Shown: one piece after another, positions 28,445 to 36,731 of the stretch
Numbering within the stretch: the first letter of the stretch is position 1
Layout: each line of letters begins with the position of its first letter
Assembly (NCBI GenBank): GCA_949288715.1
Contig: CASELH010000010.1
Span: forward strand, 1 to 64,000
Source: an uncultured Bacteroides sp.
Lineage (GTDB): Bacteria > Bacteroidota > Bacteroidia > Bacteroidales > Bacteroidaceae
DNA length: 64,000 nt
Direction of reading: 5' to 3'
Program-made: the position numbers and the translations under genes
The notes under the pieces: generated by a model
Database searches by the model: none
Told to the model about the DNA's origin: nothing
What the model saw: the letters and a program-made list of their open reading frames with translations, nothing else

Positions 28445-30700
28445 ATGAAAAACCAGAACATGAAACTTTGGGCAGCACTCGCGCTGGGAGCCGTGTGCGC
28501 CCTTCCTGCCCAAGCGCAGAAACAGAAAGCAGCGGTGAAAGACACGGTGACCACCGTGCAGCACGGAGCCAACAACATGATGCTCAACGCCTCCAGTGAG
28601 AGCGAGCCGCGATTCATCAACGTGGGCTTGCCCGAAGCCACGGGAGGCACAGTAGTGACGGAAAACGGCCTCTCGGTAACCTACGACACCTACACGCTGA
28701 GAACCAACCAGGCCTGGCGGCAGGATGGTAGTTTTGCCGGAGCTACCTCGCGCAATCTTTCGGAGACGGCCATCAAGCTGGGCGAAGTGGGCGTATCCAT
28801 GATTACCAATTCCAAGAAAGGCGGCAACAAGTTTGCCGGAGTATTCAACCTCAAGACCAACTCTTTCGGTCTGATGAGTGGCAACCTCTCGCTGAGCGGT
28901 CCGCTGAAGCGTGGTTGGTATTATGCCGCCAACGCCTTTGTCAACCTCGACCCGGGGACAACGAATGTCAACTTTACCCGCTTCCTGGACAAAACGCAAC
29001 TTTACAAAGGCATCCTGACCAAGAGGTATAAGAAAGGCGAGTTCAACGTGCAATATAAGTATGTCACCTCCAAGATGATTAATACCAAGATGTCGCCTTA
29101 CATCTACCGCGACGGCAAGCAGGTCGACGCTTTGGACAACTTCGACATTTCCCACGGCAATTACCTGGGCAACTCCATCACCTGGCATGTGAAAGACCCC
29201 TTGACCGGTGAGTACAAGGACATCAACATCATGGACGATACCGGCACGCGCACACACATGCTCGACCTCTTTGGCAACCACACCTTCGACAACGGCATGA
29301 ACCTCGACTACAGTTTCCGCTACCAGCATGCCAACGCGGGTAGTGGTGAGTTCGCCTATTTTGCCATTACGGATGCCACCGTCCCGACAGAAGGCCAACG
29401 CTACATCTATGCCAACAAGGCCACCGACCAGCCTTACACGGGATTGGTGCAGAACGCTACCTACCAGTATTCATCGGGCACGCCAGTCAACAATGCCTTT
29501 GGTCGCCTGGAACTGAGCAAGAAGCACCGCAAGCACCAGTGGCTGGTGGGACTGCAGTCTTCTTACTCCAATGTGGACAACTATGCCACGGGCATTTTCT
29601 CCTTCCTGCAAGAAGTGGCCGAAAACCCGCAACACCTCATCCAGCAAAGCTATGTGAACGGCGCTTGGCAAAACACGCAGGCCGACCGCTACGGACAGTG
29701 GAACTACAACGGCTCCATGTTCTACTTCGACGGCTCGGAGACGCGCAATGCCATCTATGCCACCGAGCAATGGAAAATCCTTCCCAACCTGAAACTCGAC
29801 CTGGGCGCCCGCTTTGAGTGGCACCACATCAATGGCAACTGGGCACCTACCGAGGTGCGCAACACGTGGGCCGACAAAACCTGGGTGTCCGGCGATACGC
29901 AAAAGATAAAGAAGAACAACTTCAACAAGAGCTTCACCGCTACGCTGACCTGGAACATCCTGAGCAACTTCGGCCTGATAGGCGATGCCTACTACATTGA
30001 GGCCACCGATGCCCTGAGCGTGTACAAGACGAGCAATGACCCCCTGGCCAAGACCAACGTGGTGCCTTACTTTGCCGGCGGCGTGTTCTTCAACAGCAAG
30101 TGGATTAGCATCATCTCCCGCATCAGCCATATCAGCCGCTCCAACCTTGTAGCTTCCGGAGGTTTTACCAACTCGGCGGGCGAAAACACCAAGCTGTCGT
30201 TCAACTACGACATCCAGACCTTGGGCTGGACTACCGATGCCAACATCACCCCCTTCAAGGGCTTCAACCTGCACCTGATGCTGACGTTGCAGAATCCTAA
30301 ATATGACAACTTCGAGTTCGACGTCAGCTTCCTGCCCGTGCTGAAGGGGGAGAAGAATCCTAACGCCCGCGAGTGGGTCTTTGTGCACTACAAAGCCAAC
30401 CATGTGCCGCAGGCAGGTCTGGAGAAGTATGCTGCCCGCTACTTCAAGAACCGTCGCTACAAGCTTTATTCCAACGAGGAGTTTTATGACTTTGTGAACG
30501 ACCCCGAAGAGCAGCGCCCCATAGCCAAAGGCAAAGGCACGCCCGAAGCCGAAGCTGCCCGCAAGCAGTTCCAGGCCTTGATGGACCAACTGCCCGAATG
30601 GAAATTCACCGACGATAATGTACCCATGGTAGTGCTGCCCGGCCTGGAGCCTGAGCATGTGGGCGGAGGCAGAGACTATGTAAAACCCGATAAGAAATGA
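28445..30700 (+). CDS. TonB-dependent receptor fused in frame to a sulfatase C-terminal segment
   Basis: A 751-residue chimera. Residues 1-25 are a signal peptide; about 50-625 are an outer-membrane TonB-dependent receptor (plug-like region then beta-barrel strands such as W-K-I-L-P-N-L-K-L-D-L-G-A-R-F-E-W), lacking the N-terminal carboxypeptidase-like domain. From about residue 626 the sequence becomes the tail of an S1 sulfatase: V-S-F-L-P-V-L-K-G-E, R-E-W-V-F-V-H-Y, then R-R-Y-K-L-Y-S-N-E-E-F-Y-D-F-V-N-D-P-E-E. The final barrel strands and the terminal aromatic residue of a receptor are missing. The simplest reading is a deletion joining the receptor gene to the end of a downstream sulfatase gene, leaving a probably non-functional product. 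It overlaps the next sulfatase by ATGA. Preceded by the operator boxes. Confidence 0.8.
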   Translation: MKNQNMKLWAALALGAVCALPAQAQKQKAAVKDTVTTVQHGANNMMLNASSESEPRFINVGLPEATGGTVVTENGLSVTYDTYTLRTNQAWRQDGSFAGATSRNLSETAIKLGEVGVSMITNSKKGGNKFAGVFNLKTNSFGLMSGNLSLSGPLKRGWYYAANAFVNLDPGTTNVNFTRFLDKTQLYKGILTKRYKKGEFNVQYKYVTSKMINTKMSPYIYRDGKQVDALDNFDISHGNYLGNSITWHVKDPLTGEYKDINIMDDTGTRTHMLDLFGNHTFDNGMNLDYSFRYQHANAGSGEFAYFAITDATVPTEGQRYIYANKATDQPYTGLVQNATYQYSSGTPVNNAFGRLELSKKHRKHQWLVGLQSSYSNVDNYATGIFSFLQEVAENPQHLIQQSYVNGAWQNTQADRYGQWNYNGSMFYFDGSETRNAIYATEQWKILPNLKLDLGARFEWHHINGNWAPTEVRNTWADKTWVSGDTQKIKKNNFNKSFTATLTWNILSNFGLIGDAYYIEATDALSVYKTSNDPLAKTNVVPYFAGGVFFNSKWISIISRISHISRSNLVASGGFTNSAGENTKLSFNYDIQTLGWTTDANITPFKGFNLHLMLTLQNPKYDNFEFDVSFLPVLKGEKNPNAREWVFVHYKANHVPQAGLEKYAARYFKNRRYKLYSNEEFYDFVNDPEEQRPIAKGKGTPEAEAARKQFQALMDQLPEWKFTDDNVPMVVLPGLEPEHVGGGRDYVKPDKK

Positions 30701-32418
30701 AACCGTATCCCTTACTATTGGCAAGCGGTGCCCTGCTGATGCAGGGTGCCGCCCTCCGGGCGCAAGACGAGAAGCCCAACATCATCTGGATAACCTGCGA
30801 GGACATTTCCCCCTACATGTCGGTCTATGGCGATAGGGTGGTCAGTACCCCCAACATCGACCGCCTGGCCGGCGAGGGCATGCGTTTCCAAAGCGTCTAC
30901 ACCACGGCCGGAGTCAGCGCGCCCAGCCGCTCGTGCATCATTACCGGCATGTATCCCATGTCGATAGGCACGCAGCACATGCGCACGCAGATAGAGACCC
31001 CCGAAGTGAGCCGGAAGATAGGCGTGCCGCCCTATTCGGCAGTCTTGCCGGATTATGTCAAGGCGTTCCCCGAGTACCTGCGCAGGCACGGCTACTACAC
31101 CACCAACAACCTGAAGACCGACTACCAGTTCATTGCCCCGGTCACGGTGTGGGACGAGTGTGGCTCTGCCGCCACCTATCGGCATGCGCCCCAGGGGCAA
31201 CCGTTTTTCAGCATCTTCAACCTGTTCATTACCCACGAGTCGCAGCTCTTCGAGCAGTCGCCCTACTTTGACGAGCATCCCGAACTGCTGGTCGACCCGG
31301 CCGATGTCACCCTTCCGCCTTACTATAAAGACACGGAAGAAGCCCGCCGTTGCATGGCGCGCATGCTGAGTAACGTGCAGCTGATGGACCTCCACCTGGG
31401 TCAAATCATTGAGCAGCTGAAGCAGGATGGCGTGTACGACAACTCCTACATCTTCTTCTTCAGCGACCATGGCGGCACCATGCCCTGGATGAAGCGCGAA
31501 ATATTGGAGCGGGGTACGCACATCCCCTTCATCGTGAAGTTTCCCAAAGGCGCCCATGCCGGCACGGTCAACGACGACCTCATCAGTTCGGTAGACTTTG
31601 CCCCCACCATCCTCTCCCTGGCGGGCATCGACATCCCCGACTACATGCAGGGGCAAGCCTTCTTGGGCAGCCAGGCCTCTGCGGAGAAGCGGCAATACGT
31701 CTACGCCGCCCGCGACCGTCTGGACGAATGCTACGACCGGGTGCGCAGCGTGCGCGACAAGCGCTTCCGCTACATCTACAACTTTATGCCCGACCGCCCC
31801 AAGTACATGAACATCACCTACCAGCTGGGCATCCCCATGATGCGCGAACTGCTGCAACTGCACGAGGAGGGCAAACTGGACGCCTGTCAGGAGGACTGGT
31901 TCAAGCCCACCAAGCCGCAAGAAGAACTCTACGATGTGGTGAACGACCCGCACGAGCTGCACAACCTGGCCGATGACCCGGCCTACAAAGACAAACTGGA
32001 AGAACTGTGCACCGCCTTCCGCACGTGGATGGACGAGGTGGGCGACCTCTCCTACATGTCCGAAAAAGAGATGGTGACCAACTGGTGGCACGGGCAAGAC
32101 CACGCACCGCTCACCGGCGAGCCGGTTCTCCACCAGGTGGCAGGCGGCTGCACCCTGTCTTGCCCCACGAAGGGCGCCTCCATCGGCTACAAAATACTGA
32201 AGCCGGGGCAGGAAGACGGCAAGGTAAAGGCCATCCGCCAGTCTTATGACTCCGGCTATGTCATAGGCAAGCAGCCCAACGGGGTGGAGGAAGAAACTGA
32301 CACGCCGTGGCAAGTCTATCGGGAAGGCACGGTGCTGCACCTCAACCCGGGCGAACGCCTCTTGGTCAATGCCAAGCGCATAGGCTATGAGGAGAATGTG
32401 AAAACCTTCAACTTTTAA
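30697..32418 (+). CDS. S1-family sulfatase, serine type
   Basis: A 573-residue exported arylsulfatase-type hydrolase removing sulfate esters from glycans. Signal peptide to about residue 22 (ends R-A-Q). Metal-binding I-T-C-E-D-I near the mature N-terminus and the formylglycine motif S74-A-P-S-R78, which is of the serine type needing the anaerobic maturase. Later motifs: F-F-F-S-D-H-G-G-T-M (metal) and the typical R-F-R-Y-I-Y-N-F and E-L-Y-D-V-V-N-D-P-H-E-L-H-N-L end of the catalytic domain. About 100 further residues follow, longer than many sulfatases. The start overlaps the stop of the receptor chimera (ATGA), so it belongs to that operon. Exact sulfate position and subfamily cannot be told by eye. 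Confidence 0.93.
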   Translation: MKPYPLLLASGALLMQGAALRAQDEKPNIIWITCEDISPYMSVYGDRVVSTPNIDRLAGEGMRFQSVYTTAGVSAPSRSCIITGMYPMSIGTQHMRTQIETPEVSRKIGVPPYSAVLPDYVKAFPEYLRRHGYYTTNNLKTDYQFIAPVTVWDECGSAATYRHAPQGQPFFSIFNLFITHESQLFEQSPYFDEHPELLVDPADVTLPPYYKDTEEARRCMARMLSNVQLMDLHLGQIIEQLKQDGVYDNSYIFFFSDHGGTMPWMKREILERGTHIPFIVKFPKGAHAGTVNDDLISSVDFAPTILSLAGIDIPDYMQGQAFLGSQASAEKRQYVYAARDRLDECYDRVRSVRDKRFRYIYNFMPDRPKYMNITYQLGIPMMRELLQLHEEGKLDACQEDWFKPTKPQEELYDVVNDPHELHNLADDPAYKDKLEELCTAFRTWMDEVGDLSYMSEKEMVTNWWHGQDHAPLTGEPVLHQVAGGCTLSCPTKGASIGYKILKPGQEDGKVKAIRQSYDSGYVIGKQPNGVEEETDTPWQVYREGTVLHLNPGERLLVNAKRIGYEENVKTFNF

Positions 32419-32441
32419 TCAAACATTTAACGTATAAAGAC

Positions 32442-33929
32442 ATGAAACCTTTCGACTTTAAACTCCATGCCACGACGCAGGCCGTCACCCTGTTTTCGGT
32501 GCTGATGTGCAGTCATGACAATGCCTGGGCGCAGCAGAAAGCCCAGACCGCAGATGCCTCAGCCGCTGAGGCCGGCAAGTACAACGTGCTGTTTATCGTG
32601 GCCGACGACCTGAACTGCGACATGGGTTGCTTTGACGACCCCATCGTGAAGACCCCCAACCTGGACAAGCTGCGCAGCAACGCCGTGCGCTTCAACAACA
32701 ACTATTGCCAGTACCCCTTTTCGGGTCCCAGCCGGGCTTCTTTCCTTACCGGCTACTTGCCCGAGCATACCGGGGTGACAGACCTCGTGGCCAACTTCCG
32801 CGACAATGTGCCTGCTGCCGTCACCCTGCCCGAGCTGTTCAAGAAGAACGGCTACTTCACGGCGCGTGTAGGCAAGGTGTTTCATGCCGGCGTGCCCAAC
32901 GACATAGGCAAGCCGGGCAAAGACGACCCACAGTCGTGGACGGATACCTTTAACCCCATCGGCATAGACAAGACGCAGGAAGACCGCGTCATCAACTACA
33001 CCCCGCAACGCCACTTGGGCAGCGCCTTGAGCTTCATGATGACCGAGGGCTCGGACGACGAGCACACCGATGCCATCGGTGCCAACATTGTGTGCAGCAT
33101 GATAAAGGAGCACAAGGATGAGCCCTTCTTCATCGCCATGGGTTTCTATCGCCCCCATTCTCCCTACGTGGCTCCCAAGAAGTACTTCGACCTCTATCCC
33201 ATGGAGCAAATCACGCTGCCCGAGGTGCCCGAAGACGACTGGGACAACAAGCCCCTCTACGAGCGCTTCACCGACCCCCTGAACTGGGGCGTGCCCGAAG
33301 ACAAGCTTCGCGAGGTGAAGCGTGCCTACTACGCCTCCATCTCCTTTATGGATGCGCAAGTGGGCAAGCTGCTGGACACGTTGGAGGAAGAAGGCCTGGC
33401 CGACAAAACCATCATTGTCTTCTGCAGCGACCACGGCTACAATCTGGGCCAGCACGGCATGTGGATGAAGCAAGCCCTCTTTGAGCACACCACCCGCACG
33501 CCGCTCATCATCGCTGTGCCGGGCATAACGCGGGGCAAGGGCCAGACGTCGCGCGTCGTAGAGATGCTCGATGTCTACCCCACGCTGGCCGAGGTGTGCG
33601 GCCTGACGGGCATGCCCCGCGACCTGGACGGCCGCAGCCTGCTGCTCTTGCTCAAGGACACCGAAGCCCGGTGGGAGGGCGCCGCTTACAGCCAGGTGCT
33701 GCGTGTGGCCAACCCCACGCTGACCTACATGAAGAAAGGCGAACGCGCCATGGGGCGTAGCATCCGCGTAGACCGCTACCGCTACACCGAGTGGGACGAA
33801 GGGGCCAAAGGCGGCGAGCTCTACGACTACGAGGCCGACCCCAACGAGTTCAACAACCTCTACGGCAACCCCAAGTACAAGGCCCTGCAGGCCGAACTGC
33901 GGGCAAAGCTGCATGCCAAGTATGAGTAG
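32442..33929 (+). CDS. S1-family sulfatase, iduronate-2-sulfatase-like
   Basis: A 495-residue exported sulfatase, third gene of the operon, 23 bases after the previous one. Signal peptide to about residue 28 (A-W-A-Q). Metal residues in F-I-V-A-D-D-L-N; formylglycine motif S94-G-P-S-R98; the segment F-I-A-M-G-F-Y-R-P-H-S-P-Y-V-A-P-K-K-Y-F and F-C-S-D-H-G-Y-N-L-G-Q-H-G-M-W are typical of iduronate-2-sulfatase relatives. This hints at a uronic-acid-containing or related sulfated polysaccharide, but such sulfatases vary in substrate. Serine-type motif again fits the maturase at 22.9 kb. A terminator-like hairpin follows. Confidence 0.92.
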   Translation: MKPFDFKLHATTQAVTLFSVLMCSHDNAWAQQKAQTADASAAEAGKYNVLFIVADDLNCDMGCFDDPIVKTPNLDKLRSNAVRFNNNYCQYPFSGPSRASFLTGYLPEHTGVTDLVANFRDNVPAAVTLPELFKKNGYFTARVGKVFHAGVPNDIGKPGKDDPQSWTDTFNPIGIDKTQEDRVINYTPQRHLGSALSFMMTEGSDDEHTDAIGANIVCSMIKEHKDEPFFIAMGFYRPHSPYVAPKKYFDLYPMEQITLPEVPEDDWDNKPLYERFTDPLNWGVPEDKLREVKRAYYASISFMDAQVGKLLDTLEEEGLADKTIIVFCSDHGYNLGQHGMWMKQALFEHTTRTPLIIAVPGITRGKGQTSRVVEMLDVYPTLAEVCGLTGMPRDLDGRSLLLLLKDTEARWEGAAYSQVLRVANPTLTYMKKGERAMGRSIRVDRYRYTEWDEGAKGGELYDYEADPNEFNNLYGNPKYKALQAELRAKLHAKYE

Positions 33930-33964
33930 GCGGTGCCTGCCATAAGCAGACAGTATAAGGAGGG

Positions 33965-34005
33965 GCAGAAGCGTGCGCAGTGGCAAGGCTTCTGCTTTCC
34001 TTTTG
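33965..34005 (+). terminator. terminator of the receptor/sulfatase operon
   Basis: Stem GCAGAAGC (33965-33972) with GCTTCTGC (33988-33995), followed by TTTCCTTTTGT. Confidence 0.65.
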
Positions 34006-34431
34006 TAATCATAACTCCAGCCTCCCGCCGCAAGAAAAATAGGGAATTTGGCGCGGATTCATTCAGTAATTTGGCATGGATGATTCTTCATAGTTTACAA
34101 GAAAGCAGCTTTCCACCTCTTCCACCCTCCTTTCCGGAGGCCATTTTGTATATATCTGCTACCTTCCCGCTTCGATCCATAGAGAGCATCCGTGACCGAA
34201 GCAGGTACGAATGGGGTACGACCGGGATAGGTAGAAGGTAGGTCTTTACTACGGTTTTTTGATTGTAAATAGTTGGTTTTAAAAGGGATAAAAGCTTTAT
34301 TTGAATGGAAATATGTCAAGAAACAGGAACTTTTGATTCCCTTGTTGTAAGAGATTATTTATGCTTATGGGCATGAAAAGTGCCGGTTGAAATATGTTGA
34401 CGAGTTAAAGCGCAGCGCTTGGTAACAGGTA
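34006..34431. other. gene-free stretch with degenerate GGTACGA/GGTAGAAGG words
   Basis: No gene supported. At 34200-34245 the words GGTACGAATGGGGTACGACCGGGATAGGTAGAAGGTAGG resemble the purine-rich repeats at 13170-13233. A 12-mer GCAGCGCTTGGT at 34412-34423 is repeated at 34467-34478 inside the regulator remnant and may mark a deletion or recombination end. Confidence 0.4.
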
Positions 34432-34863
34432 TATAACACTAATACGGGCATAGGCCTGTACTATGTGCAGCGCTTGGTGCAACTGCACCATGGCAGCATC
34501 AGCGTGGAGAATGTTCAGACCACCGCCATTGGCGACGAGCTGTCACCCCAAGACCGCGCCTTTATGGACGACCTCTACCGGCTGATGGAGAAACACCTGT
34601 CGGACCTTGACTTGAACTTGAATACCATTTGTGAGGAATTGCGCATGAGCCGCTCTAAGTTGAACTACAAGATAAAGGGACTGACAGGCGACACGCCCAA
34701 CAGCTTCTTCAAGCGCTACAAGCTGAACTGTGCGGCCCGCCTGTTGAGGGAAGGCCGGAACAATGTCTCCGAGGTGGCGTTGCTCACGGGCTTCGGCACG
34801 GTGTCCTACTTCTCGGTGTGCTTCAAAAAACAGTTTGGAGTCAGTCCCAGCGAGTTCCAATGA
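34432..34863 (+). pseudogene. remnant of a second hybrid two-component regulator
   Basis: About 140 residues homologous to two non-adjacent parts of a hybrid regulator. It opens with the HATPase G2 box N-T-G-I-G-L-Y-Y-V-Q-R-L-V-Q-L-H-H-G and passes after about ten residues into the AraC-type DNA-binding domain (L-S-P-Q-D-R-A-F-M-D-D-L ... L-T-G-F-G-T-V-S-Y-F-S-V-C-F-K-K-Q-F-G-V). The sensor, HisKA and the whole receiver are gone. A stop codon at 34423-34425 closes the frame upstream. A truncated DNA-binding protein could still be made from GTG 34465, so competition with the intact regulator is possible. The C-terminus is near-identical in layout to the regulator at 24.1 kb but is not a copy. 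Confidence 0.85.
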
Positions 34864-34871
34864 AGCCGTTT

Positions 34872-34909
34872 TTGCAAGAAAACGAAAAACTTTGCACGCA
34901 ATCGAAACA
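34872..34909 (+). promoter_or_regulatory. putative regulator operator before the third sulfatase gene
   Basis: TTGCAAGAAAACGAAAAA (34872-34889) and TTGCACGCAATCGAAACA (34892-34909): two direct boxes with the same 20-base period as at 28293-28330. A -7 element TATCTTTG follows at 34930-34937. Confidence 0.65.
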
Positions 34910-34969
34910 CCTTTTGCCTGCCGATGGCGTATCTTTGCGGCATCCTTAACCCAAATATGCAAGAAACCA

Positions 34970-36652
34970 ATGAAAGCATTACCCCAACTGAATCTGTTCC
35001 TGCTCTCGGCAGCGGCCCTTTGTAGCTGCACGGGCAAGCAGGCGGGCGAGGCAAGCCGCCCCAACATTCTTTACATCATGTGCGACGACCATTCGTATCA
35101 GACCATCAGCGCCTATGGCAGCGCGGTGTCGCGGCTGGCTCCTACGCCCAATATAGACCGCCTGGCCGGCGAGGGCATGCTGTTCGACCGGGCGTTTGTC
35201 GAAAACTCGCTGTCCGCCCCCAGCCGCGCCTGCCTGATGACGGGGCTATACAGCCACCAGAACGGGCAGGAGCAGTTGTGCGAAGGCATCGACACCACCA
35301 AGACCTTCTTTACCGAACTGCTACAGCAGGCGGGCTACGAGACGGGCATCGTGGGCAAGTGGCACCTGATGTGCGAGCCCAAGGGCTTTGACTACTACCA
35401 CGTGCTGAACGACCAGGGGCAGTATTACAACCCCGCCTTCAAGAGCAAGGATACGCAGGGCGAATATGTGCAGGAGCAGGGCTATGCCACGTCGCTCATC
35501 ACCCGCCATGCCATAGAGTTTCTCGACGGGCGCGACAAGAGCAAGCCTTTCTGCCTGATGGTGCACCACAAGGCTCCCCACCGCAACTGGATGCCTGAGC
35601 AGCAGTACCTCGACCTGTATGAAGACGTGGAGTTCCCCATCCCCGAAACCTTTTGGGACGATTATGCCACCCGTGGCGTGGCTGCCAGCCAGCAGAAGAT
35701 GAGCGTGGCCCGCGACATGGAGATGGTGCAAGACCTGAAGGTGGAAGAGCTGGCCGACACGCTTACCCCCGAGGGGCGCTTTACCTACGCCTGCCTGATG
35801 GGCGAACTAAGCCGCCTCACTCCGGAAGAACGCGCTGCCTGGGATGCCCACTACAAGCCGCGCAACAAGCAGCTGCTGGAAGCCAACCTGTCGGGCAAGG
35901 AACTGGCGGTGTGGAAGTACCAGAACTACATGAAGGACTACCTGCGCTGCATCAAGTCGGTAGACGACAGCGTGGGCGAGCTGCTGGCTTATCTGGAAAA
36001 GGAAGGGCTGCTGGACAACACCCTCATTGTCTACACCTCCGACCAGGGCTTCTGGATGGGCGAACACGGGTGGTTCGACAAGCGGTTCATGTACGAAGAG
36101 TCGTTCCGCACGCCGCTGCTGATGCGCTATCCCAAGGCCATCGAGGCCGGCAGCCGCTGCAGTGCCTTGGTGCAGAACATCGACTTTGCCCCTACGCTGC
36201 TCAGCGTGGCCGGTGTCTCCGTGCCCGACGAGATGGAGGGACGCTCCCTGCTTCCGCTCTTTGGCAGCGGGCGCGACAGCGTGGAGTGGCGCACGAGCCT
36301 CTACTACCACTATTACGACTATCCCACCTTCCACCTGGTGCGCCGCCACGACGGGGTGCGTACCGACCGCTACAAGCTGGTGCACTTCTACGGGAAAGGC
36401 GGCGAAGCCGGTGCCACGCCCAACATGCTGAAGCCGGGCACGCGCGAAAACCGCACGTTCAACACGCTGAAGGCATCCAACTACTTCCCCGCCTCCAGTC
36501 CGGACATCGACTACAACGAACTGTATGACCTGCAGGAAGACCCCCACGAGCTGAACAACCTGTATGGCAAGCCCGGCTATGAAGCCATTACAGCCGAGCT
36601 GCAGCAACTCTTGGACGACTACCGCACGCGGCTCAAGGTGCAGGAGTATTGA
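34970..36652 (+). CDS. S1-family sulfatase lipoprotein, serine type
   Basis: A 560-residue sulfatase. The ATG at 34970 gives a signal with lipobox L-C-S-C (C20); a longer reading frame from 34763 was rejected because it runs through the regulator remnant and the promoter. Metal residues in M-C-D-D-H; formylglycine motif S82-A-P-S-R86; H-H-K-A-P-H-R-N-W and Y-T-S-D-Q-G-F-W-M-G-E-H-G-W-F are typical of heparan/N-acetylglucosamine-6-sulfatase relatives. Own promoter with operator boxes, so likely coregulated with the receptor operon. The last 48 bases (36611-36658, stop included) are repeated at 37991-38038 beyond the DUF1016 gene. Confidence 0.93.
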   Translation: MKALPQLNLFLLSAAALCSCTGKQAGEASRPNILYIMCDDHSYQTISAYGSAVSRLAPTPNIDRLAGEGMLFDRAFVENSLSAPSRACLMTGLYSHQNGQEQLCEGIDTTKTFFTELLQQAGYETGIVGKWHLMCEPKGFDYYHVLNDQGQYYNPAFKSKDTQGEYVQEQGYATSLITRHAIEFLDGRDKSKPFCLMVHHKAPHRNWMPEQQYLDLYEDVEFPIPETFWDDYATRGVAASQQKMSVARDMEMVQDLKVEELADTLTPEGRFTYACLMGELSRLTPEERAAWDAHYKPRNKQLLEANLSGKELAVWKYQNYMKDYLRCIKSVDDSVGELLAYLEKEGLLDNTLIVYTSDQGFWMGEHGWFDKRFMYEESFRTPLLMRYPKAIEAGSRCSALVQNIDFAPTLLSVAGVSVPDEMEGRSLLPLFGSGRDSVEWRTSLYYHYYDYPTFHLVRRHDGVRTDRYKLVHFYGKGGEAGATPNMLKPGTRENRTFNTLKASNYFPASSPDIDYNELYDLQEDPHELNNLYGKPGYEAITAELQQLLDDYRTRLKVQEY

Positions 36653-36658
36653 TAGAAG
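36611..36658 (+). repeat. 48-bp direct repeat, copy 1 (end of sulfatase gene)
   Basis: Matches 37991-38038 at 46 of 48 positions; includes the last codons, stop and seven bases beyond. The two copies bracket the DUF1016 gene. Confidence 0.95.
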
Positions 36659-36731
36659 AGGGAGGAAGGGAATTCGTACCAAATTGTATTTCGGCACGCC
36701 CCTCCTCTTGCTTACTGTGCTTTTTTTGAAG

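Noticed and set aside
34763-34969. Upstream in-frame extension of the third sulfatase
   Set aside because: It overlaps the regulator remnant in another frame and runs through the operator and -7 element; the ATG at 34970 gives a clean lipoprotein signal.
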